Source of the DNA: Bacteroidota bacterium
Lineage (GTDB): Bacteria > Bacteroidota > Bacteroidia > Bacteroidales > F082
DNA length: 64,000 nt
Assembly: GCA_018830105.1 (NCBI GenBank)
Contig: JAHJTC010000016.1
Coordinates: 124,001-188,000 of the forward strand
Direction: 5' to 3'
A program made the translations under genes and the position numbers. Positions 43,243 to 52,598 of the stretch are shown piece by piece (the stretch's first letter is position 1; each line of letters opens with the position of its first letter). The notes beneath the pieces are model-generated. The model was not told the DNA's origin. It saw only the letters and a program-made list of their open reading frames with translations, and searched no databases.

Positions 43243-44142
43243 CTAAAAGATAAATCCAAGTCCGTAGACAAAGGTTAATAAAAGTGTTTTCAGGGCTAAT
43301 TTACGCAAAAATGGGTCTAGTGCAGCGGTGTTTTTTAATTGCCGGATTTTGTTTAGGTCGAGCAGAAATAAAGGGAGCAGCAAGAGAAAGCTATAGCTTA
43401 TCCAGCTGGCATTTTCCAGTAAATTGTATATGCTGAGCAGCAAAAACGGAAGCAGAACGAGTAAAAAATGATACACTATTGCACCTTCAACGCCCAGTTT
43501 TACGGCGATGGTACGTTTTCCTTTTTGTTTGTCATTTGAAAAATCTCGTATGTTGTTCAGGTTAAGCACGCCCGTGCTGAGCATGCCCATGGCTGAGGCG
43601 GGTAATAGAATGGTGTATTTCCACGAAAGTGTAGATAAAAAGTAGGTGCCGCAGACAGCAGCGAGGCCAAAAAAGAGAAACACAAACAAATCGCCCAGTC
43701 CTGCATATCCGTATGGATTTTTCCCGGTCGTATATTTTATTGCAGAAGCAATGGCAGCTATACCTAGCACAATAAAAATACCGGTTTCGAGCAAGGGAAG
43801 TTTAACCACGAAAAACAGCATCAGCAGCCCACTGACAAATGCCAGCAGTGAAAAAATCAGCATCGCGGTTTTCATCTGTGAAGCAGTAATTTCGCCCGAT
43901 TGCACGGTTCTTCTGGGGCCAATTCGCTGTTCATCATCAGTTCCCTTGCTAAAATCGCCATAGTCATTGGCGAAATTTGAAAGCACTTGCAACAGCAGCG
44001 TGGTTAGCGCGGCCATCAGTACGACAGCCAGTTTGAATGATTGGTCCGGAGCAGCGATGAAACCGCCTAAGGCTATGCTTGAAAGAGCCAGCGGAAGCGT
44101 TCGCAAACGTGCTGCTTTGATCCAGGATTTGAGAGAGGCCAT
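43243..44142 (-). CDS. menA: 1,4-Dihydroxy-2-naphthoate polyprenyltransferase
   Basis: This 299-residue inner-membrane UbiA-family enzyme attaches the polyprenyl tail. It has eight or nine hydrophobic segments. The Asp-rich motifs are NFANDYGDFSKGTDD (residues about 57-72) and NNIRDFSNDKQKGKRT in the second half. GPRRTVQSGEIT is characteristic of MenA. It starts five bases after menB ends. Confidence 0.94.
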   Translation of the reverse strand: MASLKSWIKAARLRTLPLALSSIALGGFIAAPDQSFKLAVVLMAALTTLLLQVLSNFANDYGDFSKGTDDEQRIGPRRTVQSGEITASQMKTAMLIFSLLAFVSGLLMLFFVVKLPLLETGIFIVLGIAAIASAIKYTTGKNPYGYAGLGDLFVFLFFGLAAVCGTYFLSTLSWKYTILLPASAMGMLSTGVLNLNNIRDFSNDKQKGKRTIAVKLGVEGAIVYHFLLVLLPFLLLSIYNLLENASWISYSFLLLLPLFLLDLNKIRQLKNTAALDPFLRKLALKTLLLTFVYGLGFIF

Positions 44143-44147
44143 AATTC

Positions 44148-44972
44148 CTATGGGAATTTGGGATACTTATGAAAATCAGGATCGCGTTTTTCGAGAAAGG
44201 CATTTTTGCCTTCCTGAGCCTCTTCGGTAAGGTAATACAATAAGGTGGCATTGCCTGCAAATTCCTGCAAGCCTACCTGGCCGTCAAGTTCTGCATTAAG
44301 GCCCAGTTTTATCATACGTAAAGCCATAGGACTGCGTTTCATCATAATTTCGCACCATTCAACTGTGGTATCTTCCAGCTGAGCTAAAGGCACTACCTTG
44401 TTTACCAGACCCATTTCGAGGGCTTCCTGTGCACTATAAAACTGGTTCAAAAACCAGATTTCGCGTGCTTTTTTTTGTCCAACGATACTCGCCAGATAAC
44501 TGGATCCCAGCCCGGCATCAAAGCTGCCCACTTTGGGACCCACTTGCCCAAATCGAGCATTATCCGAGGCTACTGTCAGATCGCAGATGACATGTAAAAC
44601 ATGTCCGCCACCAACTGCCCAACCATTTACCATGGCAATTACAGGTTTAGGCATCGACCTTATTTTTCGCTGCACATCAAGTACATTTAAACGTGGAATG
44701 CCTTGTTCGTCAATATATCCACCTTCTCCTTTTACCTGTTGATCGCCGCCACTACAAAAAGCCTTGTCGCCTTCTCCGGTTATAATAATGGTGTAGATAT
44801 CCTGATTTTCCCGGCAGATATCCAACGCTTCTGCCATCTCAAAAGTAGTTGTTGGCCTGAAAGCATTGTGCAGCTCGGGGCGGTTTATTGTAATTTTTGC
44901 GATATGATTCCAGCTCTCAAAACGGAGGTCTTTGTATGTTTTGAGTGTTTTCCAATGTCTTTTTTGTTCCAT
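44148..44972 (-). CDS. menB: 1,4-Dihydroxy-2-naphthoyl-CoA synthase
   Basis: This 274-residue crotonase-family enzyme closes the second ring of the naphthoquinone. [35 protein letters not shown] and [17 protein letters not shown] are the expected active-site segments. Its length is normal. It follows menD after about 80 bases, the longest gap in the operon, but no promoter consensus is obvious there. Confidence 0.96.
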   Translation of the reverse strand: MEQKRHWKTLKTYKDLRFESWNHIAKITINRPELHNAFRPTTTFEMAEALDICRENQDIYTIIITGEGDKAFCSGGDQQVKGEGGYIDEQGIPRLNVLDVQRKIRSMPKPVIAMVNGWAVGGGHVLHVICDLTVASDNARFGQVGPKVGSFDAGLGSSYLASIVGQKKAREIWFLNQFYSAQEALEMGLVNKVVPLAQLEDTTVEWCEIMMKRSPMALRMIKLGLNAELDGQVGLQEFAGNATLLYYLTEEAQEGKNAFLEKRDPDFHKYPKFP

Positions 44973-45053
44973 GAGGGATATGTTTTATGGAGAACAAGTT
45001 AAGATGTATTTTGTTTGCTCTGCCTTTTGTTTCGCAAAAATAGTAAATGCTGC

Positions 45054-46754
45054 TTAAGTTTGATCTGCAGCTCTGGCCATAAACTTGAAATACGTAACCA
45101 ATTGTTCAGAACTTGCCTCGGGAGGTGTTTGTATTTCGAGCAAAGCAGCTTTTGACTGTGGTTTGTAAAATTCAGGTAAGATCTTGGTCAGTGATTCCAG
45201 CGAATCGGCTTCAAAATAGTGCAATCCGTATGTAGCGGCGAGATTTTTTGCGCGTGTTTGATGCCTGGCTTCAAAGTGCGATTCGAGTAATCCGGTTTTA
45301 GCCGGTCCGTCAATAAAGCGGAAGATGCCTCCGCCCTGATTATTGATAATAATCACTTTTAGAAAAGGCGAAACATAAGGATTCCAAAAGGCATTTGAGT
45401 CATAAAAAAAGGCCAGATCACCAGTGATCAGCAAGCTGGGTTTCTGAACGGCAAAGCAAGAACCAACAGCCGTTGAACTGCATCCATCGATGCCGCTTGT
45501 TCCCCGGTTTGAATAAAAGTTATAGGATTCTTTAAAATCAAAAAGCTGGGCATAACGCACCGGGGTGCTATTGGCCAAATGAATGTCGTAATGCTGCGGA
45601 ATCGTATTCAAAAGCATGTCGAACACCTTGAGGTCAGAATATTTTGCCTGCGCGATGAAGCTGTGATGATGCTCAGCGGCTTTTGTGTTGGCATGCTGCC
45701 ATATCGCGTTGAAATTACTTTTCGATGAAAACAGTTTTGGCATAAGTTGCTCTAAAAAAGCATCAGCTTTCATCGGGATTCCTGTTGTAAGGTGCTGGTA
45801 AGTATCCATTTGCCAGTCAACAGGATCGATATGCCAATGGGTTTTAATGGCGGCATTCCGCAAGAAGGCTTTGATTTTTTTCGACACAATATGTCCACCA
45901 AAAGTCACTAATAATTCAGGCTCATAGGCCTCCGTATCCTTTCCGATAGCCGCTAAACAGCGATCGATGGTGCTGATAAAACGCGGGTTGTTGAGGTTTG
46001 AGGTCGTTTCGGTAAGTACAACCACATCACCAAAGTTTGCAAGCTTTTCGAGCAGATCTGAGGTGTTATGTCCTGGAAACTGCTGCCCGACAAGGATTAG
46101 CTTTCGTGATGTCTTTTCCCAGTCTTCCTTTAAGCTTGTGATTGTTTTTGCTGATAAAGTGTGCCCTGTTTCTGCAATATCAATGGTTTTGGGTTCATTT
46201 TCGGTTTCCATGCTGAAGCCATAAAGTGGCTCGGTAAAGGGCAGGTTGATGTGCACCGGACCAGCCGTTGGAAAAATGGCAGCGTTTAATGCTTCCGATA
46301 CCAGCCTGTCGTTAAACCAACGGTCATCCTGAGACCTGATGGTTTCCGGTAGTTCATAACTGGCTTTTACGTAATTACGAAAAACTTCTTTTTGTCTTAT
46401 CGTTTGGCCATCACCCTGATCGATCCATTCAACGGGTCGGTCGGCTGTAAGAATAATTAGCGGAACATGCTGGTAGTAGGCCTCAGCAACTGCCGGAGCA
46501 TAATTAAGTGCAGCTGAGCCTGAAGTGCAGACGATGGCTACCGGTTTTTGGAGTTTCATGGCAATGCCTAAGGCAAGGAAGGCGGCGCTACGTTCATCGA
46601 CAATAACAAGGCATTCAAAAAAAGGATCGTTACAGAATACGCTTACAACCGGCGCATTGCGCGAACCCGGAGAAATAATCAGGTGTTTGATCCCCCGCTT
46701 TTTCATCAGCCGGGCAAGGTTTAGTAAGCCGGATTTGTCGTTGTCTGCTATCAT
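45054..46754 (-). CDS. menD: SEPHCHC synthase
   Basis: 566 residues from ATG 46754 (MIADNDKSGLL), 17 bases after the menF stop. A longer frame to 46826 would overlap menF and add residues unlike the family. This ThDP enzyme joins isochorismate and 2-oxoglutarate. Marks: ISPGSRNAPVV at the N-terminus, CTSGSAALNYAPAVAEAYY, LTADRPVEWIDQGDGQTIRQ, and the ThDP/magnesium motif GDLAFFYDSNAFWNP followed by INNQGGGIF. Confidence 0.94.
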   Translation of the reverse strand: MIADNDKSGLLNLARLMKKRGIKHLIISPGSRNAPVVSVFCNDPFFECLVIVDERSAAFLALGIAMKLQKPVAIVCTSGSAALNYAPAVAEAYYQHVPLIILTADRPVEWIDQGDGQTIRQKEVFRNYVKASYELPETIRSQDDRWFNDRLVSEALNAAIFPTAGPVHINLPFTEPLYGFSMETENEPKTIDIAETGHTLSAKTITSLKEDWEKTSRKLILVGQQFPGHNTSDLLEKLANFGDVVVLTETTSNLNNPRFISTIDRCLAAIGKDTEAYEPELLVTFGGHIVSKKIKAFLRNAAIKTHWHIDPVDWQMDTYQHLTTGIPMKADAFLEQLMPKLFSSKSNFNAIWQHANTKAAEHHHSFIAQAKYSDLKVFDMLLNTIPQHYDIHLANSTPVRYAQLFDFKESYNFYSNRGTSGIDGCSSTAVGSCFAVQKPSLLITGDLAFFYDSNAFWNPYVSPFLKVIIINNQGGGIFRFIDGPAKTGLLESHFEARHQTRAKNLAATYGLHYFEADSLESLTKILPEFYKPQSKAALLEIQTPPEASSEQLVTYFKFMARAADQT

Positions 46755-46771
46755 GATACAAAGGTCAGCAA

Positions 46772-47857
46772 TTATTTCGAAAAAAGCGATAAGATGGTTC
46801 CTGACTTCAATACGGTTTCTTCCCATTCTTTTTCAGCAACGGAATCTGCCGTAAGTCCACCTCCCACATAAATATATGCCATGTCATCAACGACTTGCAT
46901 ACAACGCAGGTTGACAAATACATGGGCATTGGATTTGTCTTTAAATGAGCCCAAAAATCCGGTATAATAGGCGCGGTTATGATTTTCGGTATTTAATATC
47001 ATTGCGAGTGCTTCTGAGGCGGGCGAGCCACAAATGGCTGGAGTGGGATGTAGTTTTTGTGCCAGCCCGAGGGCAGAAAGCTGAGGCGGAAGCATGAAAT
47101 CAAAATGCGTGATAAGATGGGCCATTTTACCTGCAATTTGGGTGGAAGTCGCAGAAATTTCCGGGTTTTCTACGCCTGATTCCCGAAGTAGTTTATGGAT
47201 GTAATCAACCACATATTGTTGTTCTTCAAGCTCTTTTTTTTGCCATTGATAGGTTGATGATTTAGTGTTTTTTATGGCTTGTGTTCCGGCTAATGCCATG
47301 GTATAGGCTTGATATTGATTAACTTGCAAAAGTGTTTCCGGTGTGGCACCCATCCAAAAGAGGCCGTTGCCATCACTAAGCAGATAGACGAAGGCTTTGG
47401 GATAGGTCAGGCACAATTTCCTGAAAATTTTTCCCCAGGATGGTTTGTGCTCGAATGGGTGTGCCAATACCCTTGAAAGGACAACTTTGTCAATTTTCTC
47501 ATGGTTTAATGAGGCGATGAGTTGTCCGGCCTGTTTTAAATATTCTGTTTTCGTTGCAATATATGGCTTAGACGTTTTTGAATAATTTGCGTTTTGAGCC
47601 GGATTGAGCTGATGGAATGGAAGGGTTGCTTCCCAGCCTGAAACTTCAATTTCTGGCTCAAAAATGAGCGCAGGTGATTCCTCATTGGCATGAAAGGGAA
47701 AAAAAATAAAACCAGCTTTCGGTGTTTTTTTTAGTTTTTTTTCTGAGATAAATTCACCGCCTGCAATAAGCTGTGGTTCTTTTGCATCGGGGTGACGAAA
47801 AGCAACAAAAGCAATATTGTTTTCCAGCAGTTGTTCAATTGTATCCGAAATATGCAT
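46772..47857 (-). CDS. menF: Isochorismate synthase
   Basis: This 361-residue chorismate-binding enzyme converts chorismate to isochorismate, the first step of the pathway. The C-terminal chorismate-binding region contains KVVLSRVLAHPF, GATPETLLQV, MALAGTQAIKN, LHPTPAICGSPASEAL and YYTGFLGSF. It starts five bases after menI ends. Confidence 0.94.
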   Translation of the reverse strand: MHISDTIEQLLENNIAFVAFRHPDAKEPQLIAGGEFISEKKLKKTPKAGFIFFPFHANEESPALIFEPEIEVSGWEATLPFHQLNPAQNANYSKTSKPYIATKTEYLKQAGQLIASLNHEKIDKVVLSRVLAHPFEHKPSWGKIFRKLCLTYPKAFVYLLSDGNGLFWMGATPETLLQVNQYQAYTMALAGTQAIKNTKSSTYQWQKKELEEQQYVVDYIHKLLRESGVENPEISATSTQIAGKMAHLITHFDFMLPPQLSALGLAQKLHPTPAICGSPASEALAMILNTENHNRAYYTGFLGSFKDKSNAHVFVNLRCMQVVDDMAYIYVGGGLTADSVAEKEWEETVLKSGTILSLFSK

Positions 47858-47862
47858 AGCTT

Positions 47863-48294
47863 TTACTGTGCCGTTGTGTTGCGGGCTATCACGAAATTTG
47901 TCAGTCTGCAGGTCGAAACAAGCTTTCCTGCTTCATCCCTGATGTCGATATTCCAAACATGAGTGTTTCTGCCCTGATGAATGATTACTGCTTCGGCAAT
48001 AACAAAGCCGTCTTTTGCAGCACTTACATGGTTTGCACTCATGTGCGAACCCCGAACATCATATTGATCGAGGCCAACTATAAAAGCCGAACCCAGGCTG
48101 CCCACCGTTTCGGCCAGTGCCAAACTACTTCCTCCATGCAAAATTCCCATGGGTTGTCTGGTTTTTTCATTAACAGGCATACGGGCTTTTACATAACCTG
48201 ATTTTACTTCAAGATATTCAATGCCAAGCTGTTCCATAAGGGTATTCTGGTTCATGGATTGCAGTTCGGCCAGCGTGGTTTTTGCGTTGATCAT
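47863..48294 (-). CDS. menI: Hotdog-fold thioesterase, probable DHNA-CoA thioesterase
   Basis: 143 residues of the PaaI/4HBT fold, with MGILHGGSSLALAETVGSLG (HGG motif and catalytic acidic residue) and SHMSANHVSAAKDG. The family hydrolyses acyl-CoA. Its place directly ahead of menF inside the operon makes 1,4-dihydroxy-2-naphthoyl-CoA the likely substrate. The symbol is by context; sequence alone would only say acyl-CoA thioesterase. Confidence 0.8.
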   Translation of the reverse strand: MINAKTTLAELQSMNQNTLMEQLGIEYLEVKSGYVKARMPVNEKTRQPMGILHGGSSLALAETVGSLGSAFIVGLDQYDVRGSHMSANHVSAAKDGFVIAEAVIIHQGRNTHVWNIDIRDEAGKLVSTCRLTNFVIARNTTAQ

Positions 48295-48312
48295 TGGCTA
48301 AAGCTTAATGGT

Positions 48313-49851
48313 TTAACTGCCCCAGGTTTCTCGGTCGAGGCTTCTGTAGTTGATGGCTTCGGCCAGATGTTCGGTGCGTATTTGTTCGCATTGCTCCAAA
48401 TCCGCAATGGTGCGCGACACTTTTAAAATTCTGTCGTAAGCCCTTGCCGAAAGGCTTAGCCGTTCCATGGCATTCTTAAGCAACGCACGGCCTGTATCAT
48501 CAATGTCGCAATGTTGTTGAAGCAACTTACTGCTCATCTGGGCATTGGCATGTATGGATGGGTTATTTTTGAATCGCATTTCCTGAACTTTTCTGGCGAG
48601 GATAACGCGTTCGCGAATGGCAGCACTATTTTCCGACTTGCGTTTTTCAGTAAGATCCTTAAAAGCAACAGGAACAACCTCTACGTGCAGGTCGATTCGG
48701 TCCATCAGCGGACCGGAAATTTTATTGAGGTATTTTTGGACGATACCCGGGCTGCACACACATTGCTGATCAGGGTGGTTGTAATAGCCACAGGGACAAG
48801 GATTCATCGCTGATATCAGCATAAAACTTGCCGGAAAATCAACAGAAATACGTGCCCTCGAAATCGTTACCACACGAGCCTCCATGGGCTGACGCATTAC
48901 TTCGAGTACGGAGCGTTTAAACTCGGGTAGCTCATCCAGAAACAAGACGCCATTATGTGCCAGTGAAATTTCGCCGGGCTGTGGATAGGTGCCACCTCCT
49001 ACCAGGCCGGCATCTGAAATGGTATGATGGGGGCTGCGAAAAGGACGCGATGAAACCAGGGCAGTATGTTGTCCGAGAATGCCGGAAACAGAATGAATCT
49101 TGGTTGTTTCCAGTGCTTCCTCCAGATTAAGTGGTGGCAGAATCGAAGGTAAACGCTTGGCCAGCATGGTTTTACCTGATCCGGGAGGGCCTATCAAAAT
49201 GACATTATGACCTCCTGCTGCGGCTATTTCCAGGGCTCTTTTTATATTTTCCTGACCTTTCACATCCGAGAAATCGAATTCATACAGATCGCGCCGGTTT
49301 AAAAACGCTTCAGATAAATCGGGTTTATAGGCTGACAGGTTTCCTTCGCCGTTTAAAAAACTGATGACATCAGTGATGTTTGAAGCACCATACACCTCCA
49401 ACTGTTCCACCACAGCGGCTTCGGCGGCATTTTCTTCAGGAATTATCAAACCTTTGAATCCTTCCTGCATAGCCTTGATGGCGATAGGTAGCGCACCTTT
49501 AATGGGTTTTAATCCTCCATCGAGCGACAGCTCGCCCATAATGATAAACTCGGCCAAACGGCTGTGTTCAACCTGGCCAGAGGCGGCCAATATGCCAACA
49601 GCAATTGGTAAATCATAGGCTGAGCCTTCCTTGCGGATGTCGGCCGGTGCCATATTAATCACGATTTTCTGTTTAGGATATTTCAGCCCAACATTACCAA
49701 GAGCCGCCTCAATTCGCTGCTGGCTCTCTTTTACAGCGCTATCAGGAAGTCCTACCAGGAAAAACTGAATTCCTTTATCGATATTCACTTCGATGGTGAT
49801 GGGGATTGACTCAATGCCAAACAAGGCGCTGCCAAAAGTTTTTACAAGCAT
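48313..49851 (-). CDS. YifB/ComM-family magnesium-chelatase-like AAA ATPase
   Basis: 512 residues: an N-terminal Lon-like fold (1-170; FFLVGLPDSAVKESQQRIEAAL), an AAA core with Walker A GPPGSGKTMLAKRL and Walker B GVLFLDELPEF, a zinc-type cluster in AMNPCPCGYYNHPDQQCVC, and a C-terminal Mg-chelatase domain. The homologue ComM is a helicase that promotes branch migration in natural transformation. It is the first gene of the transcript that continues into menI after 18 bases, an association with no obvious functional logic. Confidence 0.92.
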   Translation of the reverse strand: MLVKTFGSALFGIESIPITIEVNIDKGIQFFLVGLPDSAVKESQQRIEAALGNVGLKYPKQKIVINMAPADIRKEGSAYDLPIAVGILAASGQVEHSRLAEFIIMGELSLDGGLKPIKGALPIAIKAMQEGFKGLIIPEENAAEAAVVEQLEVYGASNITDVISFLNGEGNLSAYKPDLSEAFLNRRDLYEFDFSDVKGQENIKRALEIAAAGGHNVILIGPPGSGKTMLAKRLPSILPPLNLEEALETTKIHSVSGILGQHTALVSSRPFRSPHHTISDAGLVGGGTYPQPGEISLAHNGVLFLDELPEFKRSVLEVMRQPMEARVVTISRARISVDFPASFMLISAMNPCPCGYYNHPDQQCVCSPGIVQKYLNKISGPLMDRIDLHVEVVPVAFKDLTEKRKSENSAAIRERVILARKVQEMRFKNNPSIHANAQMSSKLLQQHCDIDDTGRALLKNAMERLSLSARAYDRILKVSRTIADLEQCEQIRTEHLAEAINYRSLDRETWGS

Positions 49852-49883
49852 ATACAGAAGTGTTGCGGTGAGACTTTGCTGAA

Positions 49884-49891
49884 CAAAAATA
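49884..49891 (-). promoter_or_regulatory. -7 promoter element of the yifB-men operon
   Basis: TATTTTTG on the minus strand, 33 bases before the yifB start. It is the only good promoter match noticed ahead of the men genes. Confidence 0.5.
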
Positions 49892-49968
49892 AGGAAATAT
49901 GCGGTGATTTAGGCAAATTATTCAGTTTGGCCTGATATTCTGTAAATAATACTTTACACGAAGGCTGG

Positions 49969-50979
49969 TTATCTTTTGCTTTTAGCCGGTTTGTAGCGGG
50001 CTGCAATCAATATTTCCTGTGCATCTTGTGCCTTGATGAGCTTCTTCAGGCAGAAGTCGTTGTGGTGCAAGGCATAGTTTCTAATCATCTGCAAGCCAAT
50101 AAAATCGCCTAAACGAGCCGGTGCCTTGGGATCAAATTCTTGTGAAAATGGACCATCGGCAAACAGTTTTTTAAAAGCATCAAAATCATTGGCATACAAT
50201 AACTGATCACCAACCAGAAAGGCCCAAATGTCACCTTCGTGTTCGCGTGCCCATTGCAATTGTTCGGGACGGTAACCTAATAGCACTTCATCACTGATAT
50301 CAGGCAACATGGCTTCGATAAAGAAAAGTTTTTTGCCTGATTGCACAAGTTCATCGAGAATTGTAACCGGATTTTGTTGGCCGGGCAGGAAGGCTTCATA
50401 AATGGCAGCGGCCACATCGCGTGGCAAATGGTCGGGTTTCATCCTGAACGACATGTATTTAGGGATACCAACCTGATCATAAACGGCTTCACCGGCGCCC
50501 AGGTAATTATCCAAACCAATAGCAATGGCATCTTCGCCAACAATTATTGGCATCTCATAGTTCAGGCCGGAAATATAGGTGAAAACCGGGGGTAATTCCT
50601 GATCGGGATAATAGTGTTCAAAATGCTGAAATACAGGCAATAAGTCTTGTTCAAGTTTTTGGATGTCGGGATATACTCTTCTGCATCTTTGATTTAGGCC
50701 AATTAAAAAGGTGTCACTGACAAAATCATAAAGCTGCTGAATGTTTGCAGGATTATTGAGATCAGCCATTAAAAACTGAGGAAATTCAGGCTGCAATATT
50801 TTCAGGGCATGCTGTAGCCGGGAAGTGTCTGCCTCAAAAAGTGCTTTCCCATATTGTTTTATTACGAGTTCCTGTGTTTTTAAAGCTGTTGTGTCTATTT
50901 TCAGCTTTTTCTTATAGCCTGATTCACAGGCATAAAAACCCAATAGGAAAATGAGGGATAATAACTTTAGCCTATTCAT
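49969..50979 (-). CDS. gldB: GldB-family gliding motility lipoprotein
   Basis: 336 residues with a lipoprotein signal peptide: LLSLIFLLGFYACES, Cys 18 as lipid anchor. The body resembles GldB (FLADLNNPANIQQLYDF-like region, TYISGLNYEMPIIV, AIGLDNYLGAGE, and a late ARLGDFIGLQMIRNY). GldB is needed for gliding and is linked to the T9SS in Flavobacterium, but homologues are also found in non-gliding relatives. Nearby beta-barrel genes and nadE match arrangements I recall from other Bacteroidota. Confidence 0.8.
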   Translation of the reverse strand: MNRLKLLSLIFLLGFYACESGYKKKLKIDTTALKTQELVIKQYGKALFEADTSRLQHALKILQPEFPQFLMADLNNPANIQQLYDFVSDTFLIGLNQRCRRVYPDIQKLEQDLLPVFQHFEHYYPDQELPPVFTYISGLNYEMPIIVGEDAIAIGLDNYLGAGEAVYDQVGIPKYMSFRMKPDHLPRDVAAAIYEAFLPGQQNPVTILDELVQSGKKLFFIEAMLPDISDEVLLGYRPEQLQWAREHEGDIWAFLVGDQLLYANDFDAFKKLFADGPFSQEFDPKAPARLGDFIGLQMIRNYALHHNDFCLKKLIKAQDAQEILIAARYKPAKSKR

Positions 50980-51012
50980 TGCTGTCTTTCAATTTGATTG
51001 TAAATGCTCACA

Positions 51013-51045
51013 AAAAAAACCGTTCCGGTAAGAAACGGTTTTAAG
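51013..51045 (-). terminator. Terminator of the 51065 gene
   Basis: The stem AAAACCGTT/AACGGTTTT is followed by a U-run in the minus direction. Confidence 0.75.
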
Positions 51046-51064
51046 TTAAGAAAAATTATCTTGA

Positions 51065-51685
51065 TTAGATTATTTTCCAGCCGAGGGTGACCATAAAACC
51101 TTTTGATTTCGAATCGAATGTTACCTTTTCTCCTCCAACTTCAATATCTGAAATTACATTGTTAAGTCCCAAGTAGTATTGCACATCGAGCGTAAACATC
51201 AGCACATCAACACCGGCACCAAACTGAAATCCCCATTGAATGTCGTTGATATCAGTTTCTTTGATTGAAGCGTAAGTTGATCCTGATAACGGGTTAATTT
51301 TTTTCTCGGTATAAATATTTGCAGTGGGACCGGCCTGGGCTCTAATTTTTGCAAGTTTCAGGTCGGCAAGGGTTAATCCAATATAAAGTGGAATCTGTAT
51401 GGTTTTTAATTCAACTTCATCATTTACAGGATTTGGACTGGCTATATCCGGTGTTTTAAAAACACCACCAGCAGTGTAGAAGTTGATTTCCGGTTGGATA
51501 TACCACTTGTCTCCGAGCCGTAAAAAGGCCCCATAAATAAAGCTGTTTTTCAGGTCGGAGGTGATATCGCTTTTATCCGTTGAAAGTTTATTGGTGGTAT
51601 AACCAATTTTTGGACCAAGCGAAATTTGAGCTGACAAGGCACTTGCTATCATCATAAACAAGGCCGCAAAGATGATTTTTTTCAT
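51065..51685 (-). CDS. Outer-membrane beta-barrel protein
   Basis: 206 residues with a signal peptide (1-19, ending ALSAQ). Alternating strands typical of a small eight-stranded barrel follow (GPKIGYTTNKL, WYIQPEINFYTAGG, IQIPLYIGLTL, FQFGAGVDVLMFTLDVQYYLGL), with a final strand FMVTLGWKII. It belongs to the broad PorT-like/outer-membrane beta-barrel group. The function is unknown. It has its own TACTTTTG promoter at 51707-51714 and a terminator. Confidence 0.82.
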   Translation of the reverse strand: MKKIIFAALFMMIASALSAQISLGPKIGYTTNKLSTDKSDITSDLKNSFIYGAFLRLGDKWYIQPEINFYTAGGVFKTPDIASPNPVNDEVELKTIQIPLYIGLTLADLKLAKIRAQAGPTANIYTEKKINPLSGSTYASIKETDINDIQWGFQFGAGVDVLMFTLDVQYYLGLNNVISDIEVGGEKVTFDSKSKGFMVTLGWKII

Positions 51686-51706
51686 AGCTTTTTGGTTTAG
51701 TTAGAA

Positions 51707-51714
51707 CAAAAGTA
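51707..51714 (-). promoter_or_regulatory. -7 promoter element of the 51065 gene
   Basis: TACTTTTG on the minus strand, 22 bases before the start. Confidence 0.55.
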
Positions 51715-51895
51715 ATCAATCAATTTAAAAAGGCAATTTATTTTTTATCGGTAAAGCTGTTTTTCTGGTTTAGCAGGCCTTTTATGTATTTGTATCAAGC
51801 GATTATTTCAACAATGAATTTTTGATAAGTTCTCTGTTGCGGCGCGCTATACTCATTGAAAATAACTATTTTTACGCCTCAGAAAAACGAAAATT

Positions 51896-52585
51896 ATGAA
51901 GCGCTATTTTACACTTTTTCTCCTTGTTTTTATTTTGTTTGGCAGTTTGCATGCCCAACAAAAAGCTTTTCAGTTCGGATTTAAAGTCGCTCCATCAATG
52001 GGCTGGATCAAACCCAATAGTGAGCATTATGAACGCGACGGGATTAAAGCAGGCTTTAACTGGGGCTTTGTAGGTGAGTTTTTTCTGATGGAAAACTATG
52101 CCTTAACGACCGGTTTTAATGTGATTTACCTGAATGGCGCTTTTACTTATCCTGTATATTACAGGGCAGGCAGCGCACAAGTTATTGCCCAAAATACTCG
52201 CGTGCTGAAAACAAAATACATCCAGTTACCCGTGATTTTAAAAATGAAAACCAACGATTTTAATGGGTTAAGGGTTTATGGTGAGTTGGGTTTCGGGCTG
52301 GCCTTCAAGACGGATGCCAAAGCTGATGATAAAATTTACAACGGCAATATCCTGGTTGAGGAAAGTTCAGGCGATGTAAGCAATGAGCTTCGTTTTACAC
52401 GTGAGTCGCTGATTTTGGGTGCCGGTATCGAATACCCACTGGGTGGCGCAACTTTTATCACGGCCGGTATTCGTTTTGACAATAATTTTATTGATATTCT
52501 CAAAGACCAGAATGAGGTATATCCGGATATTGAGCAGATAGGCATTTCAAATTTCATTGAATTTCAGCTAAGCTTACTGTTTTAA
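51896..52585 (+). CDS. PorT-family outer-membrane beta-barrel protein
   Basis: 229 residues: a signal peptide (1-20, ending SLHAQ) and an eight-stranded-type barrel (FGFKVAPSMGWIKP, GFNWGFVGEFFLMENYALTTGFNVIYL, YIQLPVILKMK, ILGAGIEYPLGGATFITAGIRF) with a terminal strand FIEFQLSLLF. Length and start resemble PorT/SprT, a T9SS component. Many unrelated barrels share this look, so assignment to the secretion system is tentative. It ends 13 bases before the nadE start and probably shares its transcript. Confidence 0.78.
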   Translation: MKRYFTLFLLVFILFGSLHAQQKAFQFGFKVAPSMGWIKPNSEHYERDGIKAGFNWGFVGEFFLMENYALTTGFNVIYLNGAFTYPVYYRAGSAQVIAQNTRVLKTKYIQLPVILKMKTNDFNGLRVYGELGFGLAFKTDAKADDKIYNGNILVEESSGDVSNELRFTRESLILGAGIEYPLGGATFITAGIRFDNNFIDILKDQNEVYPDIEQIGISNFIEFQLSLLF

Positions 52586-52598
52586 AAAAAACTTGCCC

